DNA of 64,000 bases from Mesostigma viride (Eukaryota > Streptophyta > Mesostigmatophyceae > Mesostigmatales > Mesostigmataceae). The first letter of the stretch is position 1; every line of letters starts with the position of its first letter. Below are positions 19,480 through 31,400 of the stretch, piece by piece. A model generated the notes under the pieces. That model saw only the letters and a program-made list of their open reading frames with translations. It did no database searches and was not told the DNA's origin. The position numbers were made by a program, and so were the translations under genes. The stretch is from the NCBI GenBank assembly GCA_009746045.1, contig RPFO01000891.1, positions 413,501 to 477,500 of the forward strand, given 5' to 3'.

Positions 19480-22400
19480 CTAACGGCGCTTGAGCACGGC
19501 GGCGCGGCGCGCCTCCTCGCGGCGGATGCCTCTCTCAATCGCATCGACCAAGTACGGCCGCAGGTCGGCCGCCTTGATGATCTTGTCCACGCTGCCAACC
19601 TCCTTGGCGCGGTACACGTTGTGGACGGTGTCGAACTCGGTCGCCACCTCACCCATCTTCTCAGCGTTCACCTCCTCCTTGAGCTCGGCGAGCCGCGAGC
19701 GCAGGGACCCCTTGGCGGAGGCGGGAGCGGCCTCGATCTCGGCCATGAGCGCCGTCACGCGTGCGTCCTTCTCCACGCGGCGCTTGACCTCCTGCGTGAA
19801 AACGACGGCTGCGGCGGGTGCGCCGCCGATAACGGACGCGTGCGAGCCCTCGACCGCACTCACCTCCATGTCGTCGTTCAGCGTCTTGGAGAAGACCACA
19901 AACGCACCGCCGTGGTACCGCGAGATGACCGTGAAGATGATCGGGCCCTTGAAGTTGACGACGGCGCGGCCGATCTCCGCGCCAAACTCGAGCTGCACGT
20001 TGCGCATCGACTCGGGTGAGCCGTCAAACCCAGACAGGTTGGCCAGGATGACCAGCGGGCGCCCGCCGCTCGTCGCGTTGATGGCGCGCGCGAGCTTCTT
20101 GGACGACTGCGGGAACAGTGTGCCCGCGGTCCAGACATCGGGGCCGTAAGAGGGGACAAACCCGAACCGGCGCAGCGGCTGCGACTCGATGCCCAGCATG
20201 GTCACCGGGTACCCACCGATCACGGCGTCCCACACGACGGCGATCTCGGCGTCCTCCATCCCGTACCAGCGTTCCATGGTCGCGTGGTCGCCGTCGCACA
20301 CCGACTGCATGACCTTGCGGATCTTGAACGTCTTCTTGCGGCCCTTGTTCTCGGTCTCGGACAGCACGCCGCCGACCGTCTCGAACTCCACGCCGTGCGG
20401 GAACGGGCGGATGTCGCGCGTGATCGGGTCGGTCGTGAGCGCGCGGCGTGGGAAGCGCTCCCCGGGCGACACGTACGCGTAGTTGTAGTGCATGAGCAGG
20501 AGCGAGCACGCGTTGGCGAGGTCCGCAGCAAAGTACTGCGCCTGGCCGTTGGGCCCCATGATGCGCTCGTACCCGCCGATGCCCTCGTTGTCCTCGGCCG
20601 ACACACCACCGGAGAACTCAAGCGCGCGCTTGCCCGTGAGTACCATGGAGCTGTTGGGTGTCATGATAAGGATGCCCTTGGTGTGCATGAGCATGGTCGC
20701 CTCAGCGTTCCAGTAGGGCTGGGCGCCCACGTTGATGCCCGCGACGACGATGTTCACCTCAAACCCGTCCTGCGTGAAGTTGATGATGCGGCGCAGCACC
20801 CGCGCGATCCAGTCCATGTTCTCCGTCCCCGAGTCCATGGCGATCAGCGCGCCGGCCGAGCACGCAAACCATTCTACTGGCACCTGCATCGACTCAGCGA
20901 GGTCGAACGCGCCCAGGATGCGGCGGCACTCAGCCTCCGACAGGGACCCCATCGCGCGGGATGGGTCGCCGAGGAGGATCACGCGCTGCATTCCCTCGGG
21001 ATAGCGATCGCTGTAGTTCTTGATCACGCCGATGATGATGTTGGCGCTATTCTCTCCCATCGGCCGGTTGACCGGGACCAGCTGGTTGCGGTGGGGGTCC
21101 GCGAGGTCATACTCAATGAAGTCGCCCGAGCGTGACTCGAGCATGCCGGCCACCTTGGCGTTGCACAGGATCTTGATCAGCTCGTACGGGTACGTCAGCC
21201 CGCGCCGGTGCAGCTGGACCACCTTGCGCGTGTAGTTGGTGAGCGGGAGGAGGGGCGCGACCGAGGGCGACCGCATCACGATGCGCGCGTTGCCGCCCAT
21301 GTCCTGCATCTCCAGCACCTTGTCCTCCAGGAGCCCGCTCCCGTCGGCCGCGGGCGTGCGCACCGAGACGGCCACCTTCTCAAGGCCGAACCCGTGGATC
21401 TCGTTGGACAGGTCGCGCAGGAACATGGCAAAGTCCTTGAGCGGCATGTCGAGCGTGGGCCACACGTACAGCAGGATACGGTTCCAGTAGTACTTGTTGC
21501 GTGCGGGGCGCTCGTTCTGCGCACGGCGGATCGCGGCAAGCGACTCCATGAGGATGCGCTCGAGCGAGGGGAGGCGGATGTGGCCCGCCTCGGTGGCGGG
21601 GGCCGGGGAGAGATCGCGCACGGACGCCAGCACAAAGAGGCGCTCGTCCTTGGGGTTCTCCTTGGAGATGCCCTTGTAGAGGACCATGTCGCCGCCGGAC
21701 ACAGTGGTGGGCAGCTCGCTCAGCGTGAAGTTTTCCAGCCGCCAGATCTCCATGCGCTTGGCGTTCATCGGGTGCAGCCCACGGTGCAGCACCTTCCCGT
21801 ACGGCGTGTTGAACCAGTAGCCCATGTTCTCCGGGTGCTCCTCGCGCAGCTCACCGCGGCTGTTGCGGCTGCAAGAATTAACAGGGCCGGGGGTACACAT
21901 TTTTGTTTGTGCCAGGAATGGGCGGGGACGATGCACCAAGAACAGGCCGGGGTCGTGTGAGAGATAAGATGGGACACAGGGGTGGCCAAGGTCAATGGAG
22001 TGACTAACACAAAACGGGGTCTAAATATTCAAAAAAAAAAAAGAAAAAAGGGGTGACTTTGGACAAATGCAGACAAGGACTTGCAACTTCCCTAGGACAC
22101 CAACGGCAACAGAAACATCCGGCCTCATTAGGAAAAACCGCGCAGTGTAAACTGCAGCAGAAGGAACGGGAATAACCATGGGAGCAGGGGAACTGGCAAA
22201 AAAGGACAGAAAGGGACCATTGGTTTGGTGCCACCGACAAAACACCCCACACACGCCGCATTTGTCCCTAACATGCTGCATAACCATAATACACCTTAGC
22301 CTAATGCTATCTATCGGTACGTACAGTGCAACCAAGCGCGACGACATAGCACAGCACGCTGCCATCAGCGCCAGATAATGCTGCTTACCGGTACGTGTAG

Positions 22401-24535
22401 TGCTCGTCAGCAGTGAGCCCGACGGCCATCTGGCCACCGGAGACGACGACCACGATGCGCTTCAGGTTAGCCGGCATGGGCACCTTGGCGAGGACCTCGT
22501 CAATCTCCTTCATGGTCACGTCCGCAGGCGGGCGCTCGTTGGTCATGACGCGGTAGGCATAGAAGTCGAGCACGATGGTCGACCCCTCGGGCGCGCGCTG
22601 CATGAGCACGCCCGCCTCGCGGAGCGCGAGCTCTAGCTCCCCGTACTTGATGAACATGGCGACGACAAAGATGGTCGACGTGTCGCCACGGTAGTCGTTC
22701 TTGTAGTCAAACGTCACGTACGGGTGCTGGTCCATGATGCCCGTCTTGAGCGAGCGCAGCTTGCGGATCTTGTAGTAGCGCTCGGTCATCACGCGCAGCA
22801 TGAGCGTCTGTGCAGGCTTGTCCGCGCGGATGCAGCGTTCCGTGAGCGCCGATTGGAGCGGCTGGGGGATCTCCGCCAGCGTCTCCACGTAGTCGTCGAC
22901 GTGGGGTCCCGTCGGGTCGGCCATCAACACGTCCAGCAGCGACTGCACCTGCTCGGTCGTGCGCTGGCGGAGGCCGTCCAGGAACGGCTGGTCGCACATG
23001 CGGTAGCGGAGCTCCACCCCGATCTCAAAGATGCTGGGGTAGCGGTTCCGCGACTCTTGCACCACGCGGTCGAGCAGCTCGCGGTACGAGGGGGGGCACG
23101 CAGCCGTGGCGTCTAGCACGCTGCGCGGCGTGCTGATGCTGGCGACCTGGGCCTCCAGGAGGGACAAGATGGGCTCGCTCCGGTTGGACAGGAAGCTGTG
23201 CGCGGTGAAGATGCGGAAGAGGGCCTCCTCCAGTTGGGGGGAGACCTTGAGAGAGGTCACGCCGTAGTGGCCCACAGTGGCCTTGAGGCGGTTCAGGAAC
23301 CTGGGGGGTGGGGGGGTGGGAGGGTTTGTGTGTGGGCGGATAAGTTCGTGGCAGGGCACACAAGATGAAGATGAAACAAGAGAGGGCGACCAAGGGGGAG
23401 CAGGCGCAGAGCAGTCAGAGACTATTCGTATCTCATGACTGGCACAGTGGGGCCTGGTGGCATAGGACTTACGACTGCAAAGACTGCATAGGGACAGTGT
23501 CCCAATCATCTGATTTTGACCATAAGTGGATGGCCTGGCAACGTTTCCACATTCCCTGGATGTGCGTCCAAGACAGCAATTGAGACGACATGCGAGGCGA
23601 CAAGGAGGGGGATTGGGTAATGGAGGCAAATGGCACGCATGCAACAAGGCACATACAGAGATAGTCTAAACAAAGGCAGGAAACAAGGTAATCACTACTT
23701 GAACAATGGCAGCCAAGCGCGCTGCAAACTTGCAGGCATCGTTAACGATATACAAACAGAAAACAACGAACACTAGGAGAACGGCAGCCCAGCGTGCATG
23801 CTCACTTGTCGGGCAGGTCGGAGCTATCCGGGTCGAGCGTCCGCAGGTACTTGAACATCCAGTCCTCCGCCGTGCGCCGGTCCTGCTCCATGTTGATGCC
23901 CTCGCCCGCCGTGGTGACGTCGCTGGTGGTCAGGTCGCCCGTGACCGCGCGCTGGAAGAGCGAGATCACGTCCAGGAACGACGCCAGGATGGTGTCCACC
24001 TTAGTGTCGCGGTCCTTGCCGATCTGGGGGCTGATTGACATGACCTCGTTGGGCAGAATGTCGTACCCGAGCACATACCGGTGCAGCTTGGTGATCAGCG
24101 CCTCGTACGACGTGTCCTTGGGCTTGGACAGCGGCGTGAAGTCGATGCGGGAGCCCTTGACGGCCTGCGCGGCCGACTCGTCCGCCTGCGGCTCGATGAC
24201 CACCAGGGGGTCCCCCGCAGCGATCTGGACATTGTTCTGGACCATGACCTTGCGCACCGTGCCCGCATAGTCCGCGTTCACGGACAGCTCCATCTTCATG
24301 GCCTCGAGCACGGCGAGGCGCTGGCCGACCACGATCGTCTCACCTTCCTTGACCAGGACCTTGACGACGACACCGGGAGCGGGTGCGCGCACGGCACCGC
24401 CCTGGTCGGCCGAGACCTTGTGGGAGATGCCGTCCACCTCCACCAGGCAGGTCAGGCCCTGTGGGTACACGTCGGTGTCGTGCGTAGTCAGGCATATGTA
24501 TCATGGGTAGGAGCCAGGTTATTGTGCGGCGCAAA

Positions 24536-24618
<83 letters not shown>

Positions 24619-27151
24619 AAAACCCTCATCCGCAATGCATAGAACCCAAGTATGCCCTCATCTAAAGGGCTCAGGCACAGCAAGAATATGTCGTGCATAA
24701 TCAACTGACTTTAACACCAATCAACGGACTAAACAAGCGCAATATGAGAAGTTAGGTCAATGCTTTAGCAGCGAACCCTCAGACAGAGCAACCAAACAAC
24801 TCTAGTAAGGCCACGCACACGCACTTTCAGGACACTGCCGCACACATCAGTGCCAAGCCATCAGCCAGGCCAAGACCCCCACCCCAAAAGAACAACAAAA
24901 ACAAAAACTGCAAGGTAAGGGAAAACCAAAGACGTTGGAGAAGAGGAATGCACATTTTGAAAACTGAGGTACGTCACGCCAAGCTTGATATCAGTCTTCA
25001 TCTACAGTTTCCATGTACGGACGTCAGCAAACACGCATGCCTGCGGATCAGCATAGAGCATATTGTGCCTCTTGGCCAGCCCAGCGCAACACACACCGTG
25101 CCCACCCATCCACCCACCTGCATGATGGCCATGGTGCGGTACCGCGCCCCGCCGATGAGCAGCTTGTACCCGGCGCGGCCCAAGTTCTCCACGTCCACTG
25201 CGACCGTGCGCTCGTCCACTGTGATCTCATAGTTGGTCAGCCCGACCTGGCGCACCTTCATCTCATACGTCTCCCCCTGGTACGCAAACTGGACCGTCTG
25301 GCCGACCTTCTCATTGACCGCAGGGCGCCCACGCGCGGCCGAGGTAAAGAACCGCTTCTTGGCCAGCTCCTTCTCCTTGTTGTACATGACGATGGCCGCC
25401 TGGAGGAGCGCCACGTCGCCGCGCGTCGCGCCGGAGATCTTCTCGCCACGCCCGTACAGCTTGTCGAGCCACGTGTTGTCGTGGTTGCTGCTCTGGACCT
25501 CCGGCGTCTCCAGCAGCTGCATTAGGAACGCCTTGTTCGTCTGGCCGCCGGCCACCGAGACGGACGTCTCCAAAAGAGCACGGCGGAGGCGAGCCAGCGC
25601 CTCCTGCCTCGTGTTCCCCTTGGCAAGGATCTTTGCCACCATGGAGTCAAACTCGGGCGCAATGACGTCACCCTCCTCCACACCCGTGTCGCAGCGGATG
25701 CCGGGGCCCGTGGGAACGCGGAACAGGTCGATCTTGCCCGGCGACGGCGCAAAGCTGTTGTCAGGGTCCTCGGCATTCAGGCGGACCTCGATCGCCCAGC
25801 CCTGCATGGGGGGGGGACCGGCCGGGTCCAGCCGCCCACCGGACGCGATGTGGAGCTGTGTCTTGACCAGGTCCACGCCCGTGTTGAGCTCGGTGACCGT
25901 GTGCTCGACCTGGAGACGAGAGTTCACCTCCATGAACCAGAACTCTTTGGTTACCTGGTCAAACAGGAACTCTACCGTGCCCGCGTTGCAGTAGCCTGAG
26001 GCAAGGCCGAGCCGGATGGCCGCCTCGCGCACCGCCTTGTCCTGCTCGTCGTTCAGGCAGGGGCAGGGGCCCTCCTCGATGATCTTCTGGTTGCGGCGCT
26101 GGACGGAGCAGTCCCGAGTACCGAGCGCCCACACGGTCCCGTAGCCGTCGGAGACCATCTGCACCTCGATGTGCCGCGCCTGCTGGACCATGCGCTCCAT
26201 GAAGACACGGTCGTCGCCAAACCCCTTGAGCGACTCGGCCTGGCAGTCCTCCAGCTGGGTCTTGAGCTCGTCCGGGTTCATGACCTTGCGGATACCGCGG
26301 CCACCACCACCGGCCGACGCCTTGATCATGAGAGGGTAGCCGATGCGCTCGCCGGCTGCGTGGGCCTCTTCTAGCGTCCGCACCGCGCCCTCGCTCCAGG
26401 GCACTGTGGGCACCTTGGCCTTGATGGCCATCTCCTTGGACGCAATCTTGTCGCCGACTAGGCGCATCGTGTGGCCGCTCGGGCCGATGAAGACGATGCC
26501 CATGCTCGTGCACAGGTCCGCGAATTCGGCGTGCTCGGAAACGAAGCCCCAGCCGGGCCACACGGCGTCGGCGCCGGACTCGCGCAGGGCCTTCTCGAGG
26601 CCGGCGTAGTCCAGATACGCGGACTTGCGCTCCCCTTTGCTGGTGGTCACGAAGGCACCGCCCAGGGAGTAAGCCTCGTCGGCTTCGCGCACGAACAGGG
26701 CGGTCTTGTCGGGCTCGGTGTAGAGAGCGATTGTCTTAATATGGGTCCCGTTCTCCGCATTGTACTCGCGGACGGCGTGAATGCATCGCATTGCCGGCTC
26801 GCCACGGTTTACGATTGCCAGCCGTTTGAATTTCTGGCGGAGGAGCTCTGGGACTCCATCGACGTCCCCCGTAGAAATTGTTTGCGCCGGGGCGGAAACA
26901 GCACATCGCGCCCGCAACAACCCTCCGCGCTGTGGCCCGCCAATGGGCGGCAAAGCATGCGCCAACATGGCACGTTGCACCGGCATAATACTCCCATGCA
27001 CACTCTCTCCCCTGCGCCACGAACACGCATGGCGCAGAGCGGAAGACCTAGGCAGACGACGCGCATTGTTGCGCCTAGACGTGGTCTCCCCGGCGGGAGT
27101 GACGGCACAAAGTTGGGAAAGAGATGCCGCGTGCAGCATGGCGAGCGCCAT
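19480..27151 (-). CDS. Single-chain biotin-dependent acyl-CoA (acetyl-CoA) carboxylase, plastid-targeted type
   Basis: Catalyses ATP-dependent carboxylation of an acyl-CoA, most likely acetyl-CoA to malonyl-CoA for fatty-acid synthesis. Exons 27151-25118, 24458-23806, 23300-22389, 21868-19480 give 1995 aa, and every junction is GT-AG and in phase. Residues 1-95 are Arg/Ser/Ala-rich, like a plastid transit peptide. Biotin carboxylase follows: NRGEPAMR (about 115), glycine-rich ATP loop KASAGGGGRGIRKV (about 276), EVNSRLQVEH (about 405). The biotin site VLEAMKMELS is near 731. A central region runs to about 1200, then the carboxyltransferase (GINVGAQPYWNAEATM, SGGVSAEDNEG, LANLSGFDGSPESM, YHGGAFVVFS). 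Eukaryotic ACCases usually have ANNGIAA and EVMKM and exceed 2200 aa. The motifs here look like bacterial multidomain carboxylases, so the acyl substrate and origin are less certain than the reaction type. Confidence 0.9.
24539..24616. repeat. (GA)n microsatellite in carboxylase intron 1
   Basis: About 76 bases of uninterrupted GA on the plus strand (CT on the coding strand), inside the 659-bp intron 24459-25117. It lies about 80 bases upstream of the exon 2 acceptor on the transcribed strand. Open ER/LS frames across it are artefacts. Confidence 0.9.
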
Positions 27152-28452
27152 GTTTTAGCTAACTACCTTTTATGACGCCTTTCTAAACGCGCTCGACGGG
27201 GATCAAATTCAAAGCAATCTGATTAACAATGCTCCCACCATGACCCGGCGAGGGAGACGTCGCCGTCGGGCGTTTGGGAGCAGCTTGCCCGCGAGCAGCG
27301 TAGAGAGGCTTTGATTGAACGAGATGAGGTTCTGATGGCGAGTCCGAAGCGTGAAGCGGATGAAGAAGATGAGTCAGCAAAAGCGCAGGATGCACCGATC
27401 TGGGCGGCGCGCGCCTTTCCCGACAACTCATTCTCTGATCCAGAATGGCTGGTGCTCGCTCAAGATACGCCAGCTCTTGGTTCGTGCGTTGCCACGTGTT
27501 TGGCACTCTGTCCCCTTGCAAGAAAAAGCGAATGGCGTTTGGGCACAGCTTTGCCGGAACGCACGGCCACAGCTGGAACTGGGGGGGATTCCAGTTAGTA
27601 CAGGATCCGCATAGACTGTGGGCTTCTCAACCGGCAATTTAGAAAATGGTTACGAGGACCGAACATGAAGTTACAGGTTGATGGGCATCGGTAAAGAAAA
27701 CTGGGAGGAACTGAGGTCTGACGGGTGACAAGACACGCCAATTTGTGATTTAGTAAACTCAATTGTGATTTGTGCCCGGCGACATCCGTTGCTTCCTAAC
27801 TGTTTCCCTCTAGAGCTTGGTTCAGTTATCAGTTGGAACGACCTCTACAGTAGCAGTGTTTTCATTCATCAAATCATGATGCCGAGCAAGATGCCGGCGG
27901 CGGGCGTAACTGGATTTTCGGGAGACGTAACTTAAACTGAAACGTAACTGGGGGGAACGGGGTCTCCGACTCCGTGGGAACTTATCATGTCAGGCGCGGC
28001 GTCACGCGTGGCTCAGTGTCAGGTGGTAAAGCTGCGGGTCACACCTGACTAAGTACAGTACTTCTAGTTCTGACAGTCCGCCTCGCGCCGCAAGTAACGT
28101 TGCAGATGACAGCACGGGCCCTTGGAGGCGATTATTTGAAAAATACCTGGCCATTGGTATGGGAGCGACGCGACGGACTCCTCGGTAGGCGGGATGCCGG
28201 GCAGCGCATTTTCAAGTTGGCGGAGACAGCCTACGCATTAATTTTGCCACGGAAGCACGTCATGCAATACAACTCAACCAGGGGCAACAGCGCTGTGTGG
28301 ATTAGCCTGGTTTCGTGGCGGTCGGAGTGTGGCAATGGTGAAATATCCATTACTTGTATCTGAGGGTTGTCTCCTTGGTGTCACTGGGCGGGTGGCGATT
28401 GTAGCAGCAAACACGTAATGGTAGCTGCCGCCCAACGCTTGCCGCATTAGAT
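27152..28452. promoter_or_regulatory. Divergent intergenic region between carboxylase and GT29-like gene
   Basis: 1.3 kb between two head-to-head genes, so it should contain both promoters. Small frames at 27183-27642 overlap on both strands and lack recognisable features. I see no TATA box or repeat. The pieces near 27900-28060 are non-coding. Confidence 0.4.
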
Positions 28453-31400
28453 ATGGCGGACCAGGCGGGGCCCGGTGGCTCGGATGGCTCGGCTCCTAAG
28501 ATTAAACTGTTCACGTCCGCTGTATTTAGAAAGCCCACGAGCTCTTCTGGTTCGGACGCCGCCGCAACGCAAGCAAAACAAGCCGAAGCCAGCGCGAAAC
28601 CTACATTAGCAGACCTTAGACGGAAGGTACAGCCGGCAAGTGGTTACGCAACTCTGCCATCCGAGGGGAAAACTCCGCCGGCAGAGTTGACGACAGAAAC
28701 GGATGTTGCCCTTCCCGTTTCAACTAGGGGAGTTCGACCTGCCATTGTACGTATGATGAGCGCTTGCCATGCGTTGTAACAAGCAATAGCGGCTTTCTCA
28801 GCTACGTTGTTAATGTGAAATTGCCGGCGCTCTTATATTTGGTTCAAAACATCGATCGCATTCATGTTGCACTTGATAGGGGCAGCAGCCTGCTAAACAT
28901 ATCGAACTGGATAGATGTGTGGGAAACATGCCTGGCATGTCTTATATCCTGCCCACCCACCCGGTTCCCCCTACCCCACAACCACCTCCTCCACTTTGCA
29001 CACCTCCTCCACTTCGAAAAACATTGGACTCCATATTTTCGTTCAGGGATCTGATGAAGCTAGCTTTTCTTCTGGCATCAAAGCGCGGCTGCAGTCCAGC
29101 CAACCCCCTGCAAGTGGTGCGTCCGCCGCTGGCACCACCGGCAGTACCCCTGCAGCTGCACCTGTCACGCAAGGCCGGGCCGATTTACTGGCCCGCCTGG
29201 CGGCCACCAAGGCCAGCCGACAAAGCGGAGTGGCTGCCAAGCCGCTGGACGGCACGCCCAGCCTGACCGCCGCTCGGCAAGAGAGGCTGGCAACCGCGGT
29301 GGCCACTGTTGGGAGGGATGAGGGGCGGGATGCCACGGGGGCAAGTAGCATTGTCAAGGTGGGCAGCAGCTCGACCCAGAAGCCAAGCTTGTCCGGCAGG
29401 AGCAGAGGGGTGTCCTCCTCGGCCGATAACTACAATAACGGCAAACCAGATGCCAAAGGCGCGCGGGACCTGCCGGATGGTTCCCCTAAGAGCAAGGCGC
29501 CCAAGGGAGTCCCTGCCCCGGATCGGTCGCGGGTGTGGCGCGGCGTCATTGCACTCTTCCTGTTTGCGGCCGTGGGCGGCTTCCTGTGGTTCCTCATCCA
29601 CCTGCGGGCCAAGACGCTGCACCAGTTGAAGCCGCCAGGTGTGCCTGCGATGCCACTTGGGCAGGAGCAGGAGCTGGGGAAGGGGAAGGGGAAGGGGAAG
29701 GGGAAGGGGAAGGGGAAGGGGAAGGGGAAGGGGAAGGGGAAGGGGAAGGGGAAGGGGAAGGGGAAGGGGAAGGGGAAGGGGAAGGGGAAGGGGAAGGGGA
29801 AAGGCAGGGCAGGGGCGTGCCCGTGGATGTGGGCATGGGCGTGGATGTTGGCACGGGCGCAAGCGCGGGCACAGGCGCGGGGGGGGGGGGGGGGGGGGGG
29901 GGCATGAGGCTAAATGTTTGCTTTGTGAAACGTTCTGACCTGTCGGTGGTCTGTTTATTACCGTCAAGGTTGATGTCTCCGCTGTTTCTTGCCTTCATAC
30001 TAGTATGTCACAAACTTCTACAAATTGTCTTTACTTCCTGGCTATTGCAGGCATTCCCAAGTACTGTTTTTTTTTTAACGAAAAATATCTGCCTGCTGTT
30101 CCGTCATCCTCATCGTCCTGCAAACTGTCCTCCATAAATTCACACATACTGCCCTTCCTCTTCCTCTCTCTTTTGCCATTATGGCCCCCTTTCATTTCCT
30201 GACACACCCAGCCATTTCTGCCATTTTTACGTTCTCCTGCCTTCTTCCATTCTGGCCAATGTCATATACATATGAACATGACCTATTTCCACTCAACCCC
30301 CCAGCTCTTCCGACCTCTTTTTTAGCGTATGCGTGCACATGCCTGTGCATGTGTGCCGGTAGACTTGCATGATGACATGCCCACTGCCACTAACATACCA
30401 GGAGACAAATATGGCACTGATTCCATTTACATATCCGCCCAGTCACCCGTCCAGCTGTCCGTCTGACAAACGAACCGGACTGCCCAGCAGCCAGGCAATC
30501 AGGCAGTCTGGGATGTAACCAAGCAAGCAAGCTGGTGACTAATCAACCCACCAACCAACTCATCAACCAATCACAAACCAACCAACCAATATTTCACGCA
30601 TGTGGCATCGAATGGCCCATCCATCACTTCGTGTCGGACCAGCCGTCTGATGAGGAGTGCATGGGGAGTAGGGATCATGTCATGCTAATGAAAGCGTGGG
30701 AAGATGGTGGCGTCATAAGCTGACATCCGTTTCCCGTCATGCATGTCCTGCGCTTGCCACGTCACAGAGTCGGTGCTCAAGGCCGCTAGTGCGTTGGACG
30801 GCGGGCCTTCCCTGAGTGTGATTTCTGCGTATGCAGGTGTGCTGGCGGACATATACACCCTCCGCATTGTTAGTTTTAATTCAGTTCAGCCGAAAGGCCC
30901 TTCTGGATTCGATAATTACGTTTTATTGGTTGAAAGTACTACAGGGCCCGCCCATTTAATAAATTTCTTGTTTGTTTGTTTGTTTGTTTGTTTGTTTGTT
31001 TGTTTGTTTGTTTGTTTGTTTGTTTGTTTGTTTGTTTGTTTGTTTGTTTGTTTGTTTGTTTGTTTGTTTGTTTGTTTGTTTGTTTGTTTGTTTGTTTGTT
31101 TGTTTGTTTGTTTGTTTGTTTGTTTGTTTGTTTGTTTGTTTGTTTGTTTGTTTGTTTGTTTGTTTGTTTGTTTATTTGTTTGTTTGTTTGGTTGTTTTTT
31201 TTTTTTTTTCCCCGAACAACCGTTGAACTAACTGCGTGATTTAATAATTCTTTGTTTGTTTGGTATCACCCAGCCGGCAGCACTGTCGTTACCGCCAGCA
31301 AAGTACATTTGTCAGCCAAAGATTTTATATTTCTTTGTTTGTTGCCGTCACTGAAGCACATCTGTCCGCCAAATATAATTTATTTACATCTTCTTTGTTT

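Noticed and set aside
19621-21960. Plus-strand ORFs opposite the carboxylase exons
   Set aside because: Antisense shadows of a GC-rich conserved coding region whose minus-strand product is unambiguous.
29639-29907. Gly-Lys repeat protein segment continuing GT29-like exon 2
   Set aside because: Splicing at CCAG|GTGTGC joins to 32408 in phase and explains the downstream domain, so the repeat is best read as intronic.
30743-31239. ORFs of repeated VCLF
   Set aside because: Direct translation of the TTTG microsatellite.
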